This document shows positions 25,620-35,881 of a stretch of 64,000 bases of DNA, one piece after another. Both the position numbers and the translations under genes were made by a program. The DNA comes from Alphaproteobacteria bacterium (GTDB taxonomy: Bacteria > Pseudomonadota > Alphaproteobacteria > CACIAM-22H2), in assembly GCA_016793165.1 (NCBI GenBank), contig JAEULA010000114.1, forward strand, positions 124,001 through 188,000, read 5' to 3'. Below the pieces are notes generated by a model that did no database searches, was not told where the DNA came from, and saw only the letters and a program-made list of their open reading frames with translations. Numbering within the stretch: position 1 is the first letter of the stretch; each line of letters opens with the position of its first letter.

Positions 25620-27470
25620 ATGCCCCTGATGGCCTTGACCCGCGTGGCCCTGACGACCGCCGCGGTGATCGCCGGCGGCAGCCTCGCCGCCACCTCCCAG
25701 GCCCAGGCGCAAGTCACGAAGTCCCACGGCATCGCCATGCATGGCGATCTCAAGTACCCGGCGGACTTCCGGCATTTCGAGTACGCGAACCCGGATGCGC
25801 CGAAGGGCGGCGAGGTCCGCTTCGCCGCGCCCGGCAGCTTCGACAGCTTCAATCCCTACGTCCTGAAGGGCGTGCCGATCGGCGTGCCGGGGACCATCGA
25901 GACCCTGATGGTCAATTCGGGCGACGAGCCGTTCTCCGAGTACTGCCTGCTCTGCGAGACGATCGAGGTCCCCGCGGACCGCTCCTGGATCGTCTTCAAC
26001 CTCCGACCGCAGGCGCGCTTCCAGGACGGCAGCCCGGTGACGGTCGACGACGTGATCTGGACCTTCGAGACGCTGAAGACGAAGGGCCATCCGCGCTATC
26101 GCGCCTACTACGCCTCGGTGCTGAAAGCCGAGAAGCTAGGCGAGCGCGCCGTGAAGTTCTCCTTCGCCGACGGCACCAATCGCGAGCTGCCGCTGATCAC
26201 CGGCCAGCTGCCGGTGATGTCGAAGGCCTGGTGGGCGACGCGCGACTTCGAGAAGCAGACACTCGAGGCGCCGCTCGGTTCCGGCCCCTACAAGCTGGAC
26301 AGCTTCGAGCAGGGGCGCTTCGTGGTCGTGAAGCTGCTGCCCGACTACTGGGGCAAGGACCTGCCGGTGCGCCGCGGCGTCAACAATTTCGGCGCGATGC
26401 GCTACGACTGGTACCGCGACGTCACGGTGATGCAGGAGGCCTTCAAGTCGGGCGAGTACCACGTCCGGCTCGAGAACCAGGCGCTGGCCTGGGCGACGCG
26501 CTACGAGAGCCCTGCGAAGGAACGCGGCCTGTACAGGCTCGAGGAGCTTCCGACGCGCATGGTCAGCGGCATGCAGGGCTTCGCGATGAACATGCGCCGC
26601 GAGCCGTTCAAGGACGCGCGGGTGCGCGAGGCGCTCGCCTACGCCTTCGACTTCGAGTGGTCGAACCGCACGCTGTTCCACGGCGCCTATACGCGCACGC
26701 GCAGCTATTTCGACAATTCGGAGCTGTCCGCGCGCGGCCTGCCCGGCAAGGACGAGCTCGAGATCCTCGAGCCGCTGCGCGGCCAGATCCCCGAGCGCGT
26801 CTTCACCGAGGAGTACAACCCGCCGAAGACCGACGGCTCCGGGAACATCCGCGACAATCTCCGCGTCGCCACCCGGCTGCTGCGCGAGGCGGGCTGGCAG
26901 GTCAAGGACGGCAAGCTCGTCGACGGCCAGGGCCGGCAGATGAAGTTCGAGGTGCTGCTCAACTCCGGAAGCGCCTTCGAGCGCATCGTGCTGCCTTATG
27001 TCGAGTCGCTGAAGCGCCTCGGCATCGACGCCTCGGCGCGCTCGGTCGACACCGCGCAGTACCAGCGGCGCAGCGAGGAGTTCGACTTCGACATGACCGT
27101 CGACGTGTTCGGCCAGTCGGAGTCGCCGGGCAACGAGCAGCGCGACCAGTGGACGAGCCAGGTCGCGGACACGCAGGGTTCCGGGAATTCGACCGGCTTG
27201 AAGAGCCCCGCCGTCGACAAGCTCGTCGAGCTCGTCATCGCGGCGCCCGACCGCGCCTCGCTGGTGACGCGGGTGCGCGCCCTCGACCGCGTCCTGCAGT
27301 GGTCGTTCCTCGTCGTGCCGAACTGGCACAGCCGGGTCGCGCGCGTCGCGTCGTGGGACCGCTTCGGCCGGCCCGCGGTACTGCCGAGGACCGGCTACGA
27401 CCCGAGCGTCTGGTGGGTCGACACGGCGAAGGACGAGGCGTTGCGCGAGAAGCGCGCCCAGCTGCGCTGA
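25620..27470 (+). CDS. yejA: peptide ABC transporter substrate-binding protein (YejA type)
   Basis: Periplasmic binding protein of family 5, 616 aa. The start ATG is 5 nt after a GGAG ribosome site and gives a signal peptide ending in ATSQAQAQ. The mature N-terminus HGIAMHGDLKYPADFRHFEY is diagnostic of YejA. Further blocks are RPQARFQDGSPVTVDDVIWT and GMQGFAMNMRREPFKDARVR. In E. coli YejABEF imports microcin C and other N-formylated peptides, and in Brucella and relatives it supports peptide uptake and defence against antimicrobial peptides. It heads a complete yejABEF operon here. Confidence 0.93.
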   Translation: MPLMALTRVALTTAAVIAGGSLAATSQAQAQVTKSHGIAMHGDLKYPADFRHFEYANPDAPKGGEVRFAAPGSFDSFNPYVLKGVPIGVPGTIETLMVNSGDEPFSEYCLLCETIEVPADRSWIVFNLRPQARFQDGSPVTVDDVIWTFETLKTKGHPRYRAYYASVLKAEKLGERAVKFSFADGTNRELPLITGQLPVMSKAWWATRDFEKQTLEAPLGSGPYKLDSFEQGRFVVVKLLPDYWGKDLPVRRGVNNFGAMRYDWYRDVTVMQEAFKSGEYHVRLENQALAWATRYESPAKERGLYRLEELPTRMVSGMQGFAMNMRREPFKDARVREALAYAFDFEWSNRTLFHGAYTRTRSYFDNSELSARGLPGKDELEILEPLRGQIPERVFTEEYNPPKTDGSGNIRDNLRVATRLLREAGWQVKDGKLVDGQGRQMKFEVLLNSGSAFERIVLPYVESLKRLGIDASARSVDTAQYQRRSEEFDFDMTVDVFGQSESPGNEQRDQWTSQVADTQGSGNSTGLKSPAVDKLVELVIAAPDRASLVTRVRALDRVLQWSFLVVPNWHSRVARVASWDRFGRPAVLPRTGYDPSVWWVDTAKDEALREKRAQLR

Positions 27471-27473
27471 GAC

Positions 27474-28583
27474 GTGCTCTCCTACGTCCTCCGCCGCCTC
27501 CTGCTGGTGATCCCGACGCTGCTCGGGATCGTCGCCGTCAATTTCTTCATCGTGCAGCTGGCGCCCGGCGGCCCGGTCGACGTCGTGATCGCGCAGCTCA
27601 AGGGGACGGCGACCGATCCCTCGGCGCGATTCACGGGTGGCGGCAGCGACACCGCCGGCCCTCAGAACCGGCCCAACGAGGGGCAGGCCTCGGGCGACTC
27701 GTCGCGCTACCGCGGCGCGCGCGGCATCGATCCGGCGATCATCAAGGAGATCGAGCGGACCTTCGGCTTCGACAAGCCGCTCGGCGAGCGCTTCTGGCTG
27801 ATGCTGAAGCGCTACGCCACTCTGGATTTCGGCCGCTCCTATTTCCGCGACAAGCCGGTCGTCGACCTCGTGCTCGAGAAGCTGCCGGTGTCGATCTCGC
27901 TCGGGCTGTGGACCACGCTGCTCGTGTACCTGATCTCGATCCCGCTGGGCGTCCGCAAGGCGGTCAGGGACGGCTCGCGCTTCGACGTCTGGACCTCGGG
28001 CGCGGTGATCGTCGGCGACGCGATCCCGGCCTTCCTGTTCGCGGTGCTGCTCGTGGTGCTGTTCGCCGGCGGCAGCTTCTTCAAGTGGTTCCCGCTGCGC
28101 GGCCTGACCTCCGAGGGCTTCGACCAGCTGTCCGCGCTGGGCAAAGCCCTGGACTACGCGTGGCACATGGCGCTGCCGATCGCGGCGATGGTGATCGGCG
28201 GCTTCGCGAGCCTGACGCTGCTGACCAAGAACTCGTTCCTCGACGAGATCAACAAGCAGTACGTCGTGACGGCCCGTGCCAAGGGCCTCGCCGAGCGGCG
28301 CGTGCTCTACGGGCACATCTTCCGCAACGCGATGCTGCTGGTGATCGCCGGATTCCCGCAGGCGCTGATCTCGATCCTGTTCACCGGCTCGCTGCTGATC
28401 GAGATCATCTTCTCCCTCGACGGGATCGGGCTGCTCGGCTGGGAGGCGACGCTCAACCGCGACTACCCGGTGATGTTCGGCACGCTGTTCGTGTTCACGC
28501 TGATCGGGCTCGTGCTCAAGATCGTCAGCGACCTGATCTACATGGCGGTCGATCCGCGCATCGACTTCGAGGCGCGGCGATGA
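27474..28583 (+). CDS. yejB: peptide ABC transporter permease (YejB type)
   Basis: Inner-membrane permease of 369 aa. It starts with GTG 3 bp after the yejA stop; the N-terminus LSYVLRRLLLVIPTLLGIVA is the standard DppB/YejB opening. A Gly/Ser/Asp-rich periplasmic stretch (about residues 45-80), typical of YejB and absent from DppB, separates the first helix from the core. The EAA-like loop is VVTARAKGLAERRVLYGHIF (about 264-283) and the protein ends in the usual DPRIDFEARR. Its stop codon overlaps the yejE start (ATGA). Confidence 0.94.
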   Translation: MLSYVLRRLLLVIPTLLGIVAVNFFIVQLAPGGPVDVVIAQLKGTATDPSARFTGGGSDTAGPQNRPNEGQASGDSSRYRGARGIDPAIIKEIERTFGFDKPLGERFWLMLKRYATLDFGRSYFRDKPVVDLVLEKLPVSISLGLWTTLLVYLISIPLGVRKAVRDGSRFDVWTSGAVIVGDAIPAFLFAVLLVVLFAGGSFFKWFPLRGLTSEGFDQLSALGKALDYAWHMALPIAAMVIGGFASLTLLTKNSFLDEINKQYVVTARAKGLAERRVLYGHIFRNAMLLVIAGFPQALISILFTGSLLIEIIFSLDGIGLLGWEATLNRDYPVMFGTLFVFTLIGLVLKIVSDLIYMAVDPRIDFEARR

Positions 28584-29617
28584 GCCTTGCGGACCGCCTG
28601 TCGCCGCTCAACCGGCGCCGGCTCGAGAACTTCAAGGCGAACCGCCGCGGCTTCTGGTCGTTCTGGATCTTCCTGACGCTTTTCGTGCTGTCGATGGGCG
28701 CCGAGCTCATCGCCAACGACCGGCCGATCCTCGTGCGCTACGACGGCCGGCTGCACGTGCCGTTCCTCGTCGCCTATCCGGAGACGGCCTTCGGCGGCGA
28801 CTTCGAGACCGAGGCCGACTACCGCGACGCCGAGGTGCGACGGCTGATCGCCGAGAAAGGCTGGATGATCGAGCCGCTGGTCCCGTTCGGCAATCGCACG
28901 GTGAACAAGAACCTCAAGGTGCCGGCGCCGGCGCCGCCGTCGGCGGAGAACTGGCTCGGCACCGACGACCAGGGTCGCGACGTGCTGGCGCGGCTCATCT
29001 ACGGCTTCCGCATCTCCGTCCTGTTCGGCCTCTGCCTGACCCTGCTCAGCTCGGTGATCGGCGTCGTCGCCGGGGCGATCCAGGGCTATTTCGGCGGATG
29101 GATCGACCTGCTGTTCCAGCGCTTCATCGAGATCTGGTCGGGCATGCCGACCCTGTTCCTGCTCATCATCCTCTCGGCCTTCGTGCAGCCGAACTTCTGG
29201 TGGCTGCTCGGGCTGCTGCTGCTGTTCTCGTGGATGGGGCTGGTCAACGTCGTGCGCGCCGAGTTCCTGCGCGCGCGCAACTTCGACTACGTGCGGGCCG
29301 CGCGCGCGCTCGGCGCCAGCGACACCACGATCATGTTCCGCCACGTGCTGCCCAACGCGATGGTCGCGACGCTGACCTTCATGCCGTTCATCCTGTCGGG
29401 ATCGGTCACCGCGCTGACCTCGCTGGATTTCCTCGGCTTCGGCCTGCCGCCCGGATCGCCGTCGCTCGGCGAGCTGCTCAACCAGGGCAAGGCCAACCTC
29501 CAGGCACCGTGGCTCGGCATCACCGGCTTCGTCGTGATCGGCGGCCAGCTCTCGCTGCTGGTGTTCATCGGCGAGGCGGTGCGCGACGCTTTCGATCCGC
29601 GCAAGACGTTCCGATGA
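28580..29617 (+). CDS. yejE: peptide ABC transporter permease (YejE type)
   Basis: Inner-membrane permease of 345 aa, partner of YejB. The N-terminus SPLNRRRLENFKANRRGFWS and the following long periplasmic insertion (about residues 45-125, including AYPETAFGGDFETEADY) are characteristic of YejE. The gate region GTDDQGRDVLARLIYGFRIS follows, then the EAA loop YVRAARALGASDTTIMFRHV. Start and stop overlap the neighbouring genes by 4 bp each (ATGA), so the operon is translationally coupled. Confidence 0.95.
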   Translation: MSLADRLSPLNRRRLENFKANRRGFWSFWIFLTLFVLSMGAELIANDRPILVRYDGRLHVPFLVAYPETAFGGDFETEADYRDAEVRRLIAEKGWMIEPLVPFGNRTVNKNLKVPAPAPPSAENWLGTDDQGRDVLARLIYGFRISVLFGLCLTLLSSVIGVVAGAIQGYFGGWIDLLFQRFIEIWSGMPTLFLLIILSAFVQPNFWWLLGLLLLFSWMGLVNVVRAEFLRARNFDYVRAARALGASDTTIMFRHVLPNAMVATLTFMPFILSGSVTALTSLDFLGFGLPPGSPSLGELLNQGKANLQAPWLGITGFVVIGGQLSLLVFIGEAVRDAFDPRKTFR

Positions 29618-31272
29618 GGCCGCCCGCGATGACGCCGCCCGCCGCACCCCTGCTCGAGGTCCGAGACCTTTCCGTCACCTTCGACGTCGGGCGCGGCAGG
29701 ACCGTGACCGCGGTGGACCGTGTGTCCTTCACGCTCGATCGCGGCGAGACGCTGGCGCTGGTCGGCGAGTCGGGCTCGGGCAAGTCGGTCACGGCGCTGT
29801 CGATCCTGCAGCTGCTGCCCTATCCGCTGGCCAAGCATCCCGCCGGGAGCTCGATCCGGTTCCAGGGCAGGGAGCTCGTGGGCGCGGGCGAGGCGGCGCT
29901 GCGCGAAGTGCGCGGCAACCGCATCGCGATGGTCTTCCAGGAACCGATGACCTCGCTCAATCCGCTGCACACGATAGAGCGGCAGATCGGCGAGGCGCTG
30001 GTGATCCACAAGGGCCTGTCCGGCCCGGCCGCGCGCGCGCGGATCATCGAGCTCTTGAAGCTCGTGGGCATGGGGGCCCAGGCCGAGAAGCGTCTCGACG
30101 CCTATCCGCACCAGCTGTCGGGCGGGCAGCGCCAGCGCATCATGATCGCTATGGCTCTCGCCAACGAGCCCGACCTGCTGATCGCCGACGAGCCGACGAC
30201 CGCGGTCGACGTCACCATCCAGGCCCAGCTCCTCAAGCTGCTGCGGGAGCTGCAGGCCAAGCTCGGCATGGCGATGCTGTTCATCACCCACGATCTCGGC
30301 GTGGTGCGCAAGATCGCCGGGCGCGTCGCGGTGATGCAGCGCGGGCAGATCGTCGAGGCGGGGGCGGTCGAATCCGTGTTCGGATCGCCGCGCCACGACT
30401 ATACGCGCCACCTGCTGTCGGCCGAGCCGAAAGGGCGGCCCGGCGCGCGCGAGACGGATGCCGCGGCGGTGGTGGAGGCCAGCGACATCCGCGTCTGGTT
30501 CCCGATCAAGGCGGGGCTGCTCCGGCGCACGGTCAGCCACGTGAAGGCCGTCGACGGCGTCGACCTCACGCTGCGCGAGGGGCACACGCTGGGCGTGGTC
30601 GGCGAGTCGGGCTCGGGCAAGACGACGCTCGGGCTCGCGCTGCTGAAGCTCGAGACGAGCGCCGGCACGATCCGGTTCCGCGGCAGCGAGATCCAGGGCC
30701 TCACCGCCCGCGCCCTGCGCCCCTTGCGCCGCGAGATGCAGATCGTGTTCCAGGATCCGTTCGGCTCGCTCAGCCCGCGGCTCTCGGTCGGCGAGATCAT
30801 CGCCGAGGGGCTGCGGATCCACCGGCTCGGCGCCGACGAGGCCGCGCGCGACGCGATGGTCGTCGACGTGCTCGAAGAGGTCCGCCTCGATCCCGAGACG
30901 CGCCACCGCTACCCGCACGAGTTCTCCGGCGGCCAGCGCCAGCGCATCGCGATCGCGCGCGCCCTGGTGCTCAAGCCGCGCTTCATCGTGCTCGACGAGC
31001 CCACCTCGGCGCTCGACATGTCCGTGCAGGCGCAGATCGTCGACCTGCTGCGCGAGCTGCAGGCCAGGCACAGGCTCGCCTACATGTTCATCAGCCACGA
31101 CCTCAAGGTGGTGCGCGCGCTCGCCGACGAGGTGATGGTGCTGAAGGACGGCCGGATCGTCGAGCGTGGCCCGGCCGCCACCGTCTTCGACGCGCCGCGC
31201 GAGCCCTACACCAGGGCGCTGATGGCCGCCGCGTTTTCGCTCGAGGCCGTCGAGGGCGCCGTCCGGACGTAG
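29614..31272 (+). CDS. yejF: peptide ABC transporter ATPase, two fused nucleotide-binding domains (YejF type)
   Basis: Fused ATPase of 552 aa that energises the YejBE pore. Domain 1 has Walker A GESGSGKS (residues 51-58) and signature LSGGQRQRIM. Domain 2 has Walker A GESGSGKT (about 330-337) and signature FSGGQRQRIA. Each half has a Walker B DEPT and a switch His (THDLG and SHDLK). The linker of about 35 residues includes RPGARETDAAAVV. The start overlaps the yejE stop (ATGA); a second in-frame Met five codons on is possible. It ends the yejABEF operon. Confidence 0.95.
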   Translation: MRPPAMTPPAAPLLEVRDLSVTFDVGRGRTVTAVDRVSFTLDRGETLALVGESGSGKSVTALSILQLLPYPLAKHPAGSSIRFQGRELVGAGEAALREVRGNRIAMVFQEPMTSLNPLHTIERQIGEALVIHKGLSGPAARARIIELLKLVGMGAQAEKRLDAYPHQLSGGQRQRIMIAMALANEPDLLIADEPTTAVDVTIQAQLLKLLRELQAKLGMAMLFITHDLGVVRKIAGRVAVMQRGQIVEAGAVESVFGSPRHDYTRHLLSAEPKGRPGARETDAAAVVEASDIRVWFPIKAGLLRRTVSHVKAVDGVDLTLREGHTLGVVGESGSGKTTLGLALLKLETSAGTIRFRGSEIQGLTARALRPLRREMQIVFQDPFGSLSPRLSVGEIIAEGLRIHRLGADEAARDAMVVDVLEEVRLDPETRHRYPHEFSGGQRQRIAIARALVLKPRFIVLDEPTSALDMSVQAQIVDLLRELQARHRLAYMFISHDLKVVRALADEVMVLKDGRIVERGPAATVFDAPREPYTRALMAAAFSLEAVEGAVRT

Positions 31273-31443
31273 CATCGCCGCGGCGTGTCGACGCGGGCCC
31301 GGCGCGCCGCGGGCGGCGGCGGGGGCCGTCACGCGGCGTAACGCCGCGACACGCGGCGACACGGGCCCTCCATAGCGGTGCCGCGATGTCGGAGCGATAC
31401 TCCGTGCCGCCGGACCCGAGTTCACATTCGTCGAACCAGGACC

Positions 31444-32745
31444 ATGGACGATACGAAGCCGATCGCTCCCGCCCACGACGTCCCGCCGCGGCCCGCGTCG
31501 CGCGGCGGCGCCGTCGCCGGATGGCTCGTGCTGCTGCTGATCCTCGGCGCCCTGCTCGCGGTGGCGTGGTGGGCGATGACGCCGCGCGAGGCGGCCGACA
31601 CGCGCACCGGCCGCTTCGCCGCCGCCGGCCCGATGCCGGTCGCGGTCGCCTTGGCGCAGACCGGCGACCTGCCGATCTCGCTCAACGCGCTCGGATCCGT
31701 CACGCCGGTCGCGGCGGTCACCGTGAAGACGCAGATCAGCGGCCGGCTCACCCGCGTCGCGTTCGAGGAGGGCCAGGTCGTCAAGGAGGGCGACGTGCTC
31801 GCCGAGATCGACCCGCGTCCGTACCAGGCGGCGCTCGCGAATGCCGAGGGGCAGCTGATGCGCGACCAGGCGCTGCTGCGCAACGCCGAGATCGATCTCG
31901 AGCGCTATCGCGTCCTCGTCCGCCAGGACTCGCTGGCGCGCCAGCAGCGCGACAACCAGGAATACCTGGTGCGCCAGTACCAGGGCGTCGTGAAGTCGGA
32001 TCAGGCGATGGTCGAGACGGCGCGGCTCAACCTGGCCTACTGCACCATCGTCGCGCCCATCGCCGGACGCGTCGGTCTGCGCCTCGTCGACCAGGGCAAC
32101 TACGTCACCAGCGGCGACGCGACCGGCATCGTCGTCATCACGCGCATGAAGCCGATCGCGGTCGTCTTCTCGGTCCCCGAGGACAACGTGCCGGCGATCA
32201 CGCGCCGGCTGCGCGCCGGTGCGACGCTGCCGGTCACCGCCTACGACCGCGCGCGCAGTGCGGTGCTCGGACGCGGCAGCGTGACGACGATCGACAACCA
32301 GATCGACAGCGCGACCGGCACGGTGCGGCTGAAGGCGCAGTTCGACAACGACGACGAGATCCTGTTCCCCAACCAGTTCGTGAACATCGAGCTCGCGCTC
32401 GACGTGCTGCGCGGCGCGGTGATCGTCCCGACCGCCGCCGTCCAGCGCGGCGGCCAGGGCAGCTTCGTCTACGTCGTGAAGCCCGATTCGACGGTCGCCG
32501 TCGCGCCGGTGAAGCTGGGTCCGCAGGACGGCGAGCGGGTCGTCCTGTCGTCGGGGCTCGAGGCGGGAGCCCGCGTCGTCGTCGACGGCGCCGATCGCCT
32601 GCGCGACGGCGCCCGCGTGGCCATTCCCGCCGATGCCGGCGCCGAGGCGGCGCCCGCAGGTCCGGCTCGTCCGCCGGGCGCGCGCGGTGCCGATGCGCCG
32701 CCGACCGAGGGCCGGCCGCAGGGTCGCCGCAAGGGCGCGCCGTGA
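31444..32745 (+). CDS. mdtA: RND efflux periplasmic adaptor (MdtA/MuxA type)
   Basis: Membrane-fusion protein of 433 aa bridging the RND pump and the outer-membrane channel. An N-terminal membrane anchor (VAGWLVLLLILGALLAVAWW) is followed by the lipoyl half-motifs (QISGRLTRVAFEEGQVVKEG and YCTIVAPIAGRVGLRLVDQG), a coiled-coil hairpin between them (about residues 130-185), and beta-barrel and membrane-proximal domains. The C-terminus is a Pro/Arg-rich tail. It begins an operon of four genes, mdtABC plus an outer-membrane factor, the same order as muxABC-opmB of Pseudomonas. Regulator not found nearby. Confidence 0.94.
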   Translation: MDDTKPIAPAHDVPPRPASRGGAVAGWLVLLLILGALLAVAWWAMTPREAADTRTGRFAAAGPMPVAVALAQTGDLPISLNALGSVTPVAAVTVKTQISGRLTRVAFEEGQVVKEGDVLAEIDPRPYQAALANAEGQLMRDQALLRNAEIDLERYRVLVRQDSLARQQRDNQEYLVRQYQGVVKSDQAMVETARLNLAYCTIVAPIAGRVGLRLVDQGNYVTSGDATGIVVITRMKPIAVVFSVPEDNVPAITRRLRAGATLPVTAYDRARSAVLGRGSVTTIDNQIDSATGTVRLKAQFDNDDEILFPNQFVNIELALDVLRGAVIVPTAAVQRGGQGSFVYVVKPDSTVAVAPVKLGPQDGERVVLSSGLEAGARVVVDGADRLRDGARVAIPADAGAEAAPAGPARPPGARGADAPPTEGRPQGRRKGAP

Positions 32746-32779
32746 GCGGCGCGCGCGGCGGCGAGGCGAGGGCGTCGTC

Positions 32780-35700
32780 GTGAACCCGTCGCGGATCTTC
32801 ATCCTGCGGCCGGTCGCCACCTCGCTGCTGATGATCGCCATCCTGCTGGCGGGCGGGCTGGCCTTCCGCTTCCTGCCGCTGTCGGCGCTGCCCGAGGTCG
32901 ACTATCCGACGATCCAGGTCCAGACCTTCTACCCGGGCGCGAGCCCGGAGGTCGTCACCTCGGCCCTGACGGCGCCGCTCGAGCGCCAGTTCGGGCAGAT
33001 GCCCGGGCTGGTGCAGATGTCCTCGACGAGCGCCGCGGGCGCCTCGGTGATCACGCTGCAGTTCTCGCTCAATCTCGAGCTCGACATCGCCGAGCAGCAG
33101 GTCCAGGCCGCGATCAACGCGGCCGGCAACCTGCTGCCGTCGGACCTGCCGGCGCCGCCGATCTACGCCAAGGTCAATCCGGCCGATGCGCCGATCCTGA
33201 CCATCGCGGTGACGTCGAAGACGCTGCCGCTGCCGCAGGTCCACGACCTTGTCGATACGCGGCTGGCGCAGAAGATCTCGCAGCTTCCCGGCGTCGGCCT
33301 CGTCAGCCTGGGCGGCGGCCAGCGCCCGGCGATCCGCGTGCGCGCCAACCCGGGCGCCCTGGCCGCCTACGGCCTCAACCTCGACGACCTGCGGACGACG
33401 ATCGCCAATGCGAACGTCAACGGCCCGAAGGGGAACTTCGACGGCCCGACCCGGGCCTACACGATCAACGCGAACGACCAGCTGCGCAGCGCGGACGAGT
33501 ATCGCGGCCTGGTGATCGCCTATCGCAACGGCGCGCCGGTGCGGCTCGGCGACGTGGCCGAGATCCTCGACGGTGCGGAGAACACCAAGCTGTCGGCCTG
33601 GATCAACGACACGCCGGCGGTGATCGTGAACGTGCAGCGCCAGCCCGGCGCCAACGTCATCGCGGTGGTCGACCAGATCAAGTCGATTCTCCCGGCGCTG
33701 CGCGCGGCGCTTCCCGCCGCGCTCGACGTCGCGGTCGTGGTCGACCGGACGACGACGATCCGCGCGTCGGTGCGCGACGTCGAGATCGAGCTCGCGGTCG
33801 CGGTCGGGCTGGTCGTGCTGGTGATCTTCCTGTTCCTGCGCGACCTGCGCGCCACGGTGATCCCGAGCCTGTCGGTGCCGCTGTCGCTCGTCGGCACCTT
33901 CGGGGTGATGTACCTGCTCGGCTTCAGCCTCAACAACCTGTCGCTGATGGCGCTGACGATCGCGACGGGGTTCGTCGTCGACGATGCGATCGTGATGATC
34001 GAGAACATCGCGCGCCACGTCGAGAAGGGCGAGACGCCGCTCGCCGCCGCGCTCAAGGGCTCGCGCCAGATCGGCTTCACCATCGTCTCGCTCACCGTCT
34101 CGCTGATCGCGGTGCTGATCCCGCTGCTGTTCATGCGCGACGTCGTCGGGCGGTTGTTCCGGGAGTTCGCGATCACGCTTGCGGTCACGATCCTGATCTC
34201 CGGCGTCGTGTCCCTGACGCTCGTGCCCATGATGTGCGCGAAGCTGCTGCGCCCGGTGGCGGCGACACGCGAGGGCGCGCTCGCGCGGCGCGCGCGGCTG
34301 GGGTTCGACGCCCTGGTCGCCGCCTACGGCAGGGTGCTCGAGCGCGTGCTGGATCACCAGGGGCCGACGCTCGTGGTCGCCGTGGCGATGCTCGCGCTGA
34401 CCGTCCTGCTCTACGTCGAGATCCCGAAGGGCTTCTTCCCGCCCCAGGACACCGGCCTGATCAACGGCGTGACCGTGGGGCCGCAATCGGCGTCCTTCGC
34501 CTCGATGGCGCGACGCCAGCAGGACCTGGTGGCCGCGCTCGCAGGTGACCCGGACGTCGAGAGCATCTCCTCCTTCGTCGGCGTCGACGGCACCAACACG
34601 ACGCTGAACACCGGGCGCCTGCTGATCGCGCTGCGACCGCGCGCCGAGCGCGGCGGCGACGCCCAGGCCGTGCTGCGCCGGCTGCAGGCGCGCGCCGACG
34701 GGCGCCCGGGGCTCGCGCTCTACCTGCAGGCTGCGCAGGATCTCACGATCGACTCCCGCGTGAGCCGCACGCAGTACCAGATGACCCTGGAGGACGCGAA
34801 CCCCGAGGTGTTCTCCGTCTGGGTGCCGCAGCTCGTCGCGCGCCTTCGCGCGCTGCCGCAGCTCGAGCACGTGACCAGCAATCTGCAGGACGACGGGCTA
34901 TCCGCCTACATCACGATCGACCGCGACGCGGCGGCGCGCTTCGGCATCACGCCGGCCACGGTCGACAACGCGCTCTACGACGCCTTCGGTCAGCGCATCG
35001 TCTCGACCGTGTTCACCCAGTCCAACCAGTACCGCGTGATCCTCGAGACCGACCCCGCGCTGCAGTCGACGCTGCGCTCGCTCTCGGACATCCATCTGCC
35101 GTCGGCAGTGGCCGCCGGTCGGCAGGTGCCGCTGACGGCGATCGCGAGCGTCAGCGAGCGCCGCGCACCGCTGCAGATCGACCACGTCGGACAGTTCCCG
35201 GCGACGACGATCTCGTTCAACCTGGCGCCGGGCGCGGCGCTCGGCGACGCGGTCGCTGCGATCCGCCGGGTCGAGGCCGAGCTGGGGCTGCCGGCGAGCA
35301 CCAAGACCAACTTCCAGGGCGCGGCGCTCGCCTTCCAGGCGTCGCTCGCCAACACCGTGATGCTGATCGTCGCCGCGGTCATCACGATGTACATCGTGCT
35401 GGGCGTCCTTTACGAGAGCTACGTCCACCCGATCACGATCCTGTCGACGCTGCCGTCCGCCGGCGTCGGCGCGCTCCTGGCGCTGCGCGTGGCGGGAAGC
35501 GATCTCGGCGTGATCGGCATCATCGGCATCGTGCTGCTGATCGGCATCGTCAAGAAGAACGCCATCATGATGATCGACTTCGCGCTCGAGGCGGAGCGCG
35601 AGCAGGGCCGCACCCCGCGCGAGGCGATCTTCGAGGCGTGCCTGCTGCGCTTCCGGCCGATCCTCATGACGACGATGTCGGCGCTCTTCGGGGCACTGCC

Positions 35701-35881
35701 GCTGATGCTGGGCGGCGGCATGGGATCGGAGCTGCGCCATCCGCTGGGGATCACCATCGTCGGCGGCCTGATCGTCAGCCAGCTGCTGACCCTGTTCACG
35801 ACGCCCGTGATCTACCTCGCCTTCGACCGCGTCGCGTCGCGGCTGCGCGCGCGCGGCGGCGCCCCGGGGGCGGCCTCGTGA
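32780..35881 (+). CDS. mdtB: RND multidrug efflux permease, MdtB/MuxB type
   Basis: Proton-driven RND transporter of 1033 aa in the inner membrane with two large periplasmic loops. Translation starts at a GTG 34 bp after mdtA, giving NPSRIFILRPVATSLLMIAI. The proton-relay Asp pair is in TGFVVDDAIVMIENIARHVE (about residue 400), and the second-half helix contains GIVKKNAIMMIDFALEAERE. MdtB and MdtC act as a heterotrimer (two MdtB and one MdtC in E. coli). The stop codon overlaps the mdtC start (GTGA). Confidence 0.95.
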   Translation: MNPSRIFILRPVATSLLMIAILLAGGLAFRFLPLSALPEVDYPTIQVQTFYPGASPEVVTSALTAPLERQFGQMPGLVQMSSTSAAGASVITLQFSLNLELDIAEQQVQAAINAAGNLLPSDLPAPPIYAKVNPADAPILTIAVTSKTLPLPQVHDLVDTRLAQKISQLPGVGLVSLGGGQRPAIRVRANPGALAAYGLNLDDLRTTIANANVNGPKGNFDGPTRAYTINANDQLRSADEYRGLVIAYRNGAPVRLGDVAEILDGAENTKLSAWINDTPAVIVNVQRQPGANVIAVVDQIKSILPALRAALPAALDVAVVVDRTTTIRASVRDVEIELAVAVGLVVLVIFLFLRDLRATVIPSLSVPLSLVGTFGVMYLLGFSLNNLSLMALTIATGFVVDDAIVMIENIARHVEKGETPLAAALKGSRQIGFTIVSLTVSLIAVLIPLLFMRDVVGRLFREFAITLAVTILISGVVSLTLVPMMCAKLLRPVAATREGALARRARLGFDALVAAYGRVLERVLDHQGPTLVVAVAMLALTVLLYVEIPKGFFPPQDTGLINGVTVGPQSASFASMARRQQDLVAALAGDPDVESISSFVGVDGTNTTLNTGRLLIALRPRAERGGDAQAVLRRLQARADGRPGLALYLQAAQDLTIDSRVSRTQYQMTLEDANPEVFSVWVPQLVARLRALPQLEHVTSNLQDDGLSAYITIDRDAAARFGITPATVDNALYDAFGQRIVSTVFTQSNQYRVILETDPALQSTLRSLSDIHLPSAVAAGRQVPLTAIASVSERRAPLQIDHVGQFPATTISFNLAPGAALGDAVAAIRRVEAELGLPASTKTNFQGAALAFQASLANTVMLIVAAVITMYIVLGVLYESYVHPITILSTLPSAGVGALLALRVAGSDLGVIGIIGIVLLIGIVKKNAIMMIDFALEAEREQGRTPREAIFEACLLRFRPILMTTMSALFGALPLMLGGGMGSELRHPLGITIVGGLIVSQLLTLFTTPVIYLAFDRVASRLRARGGAPGAAS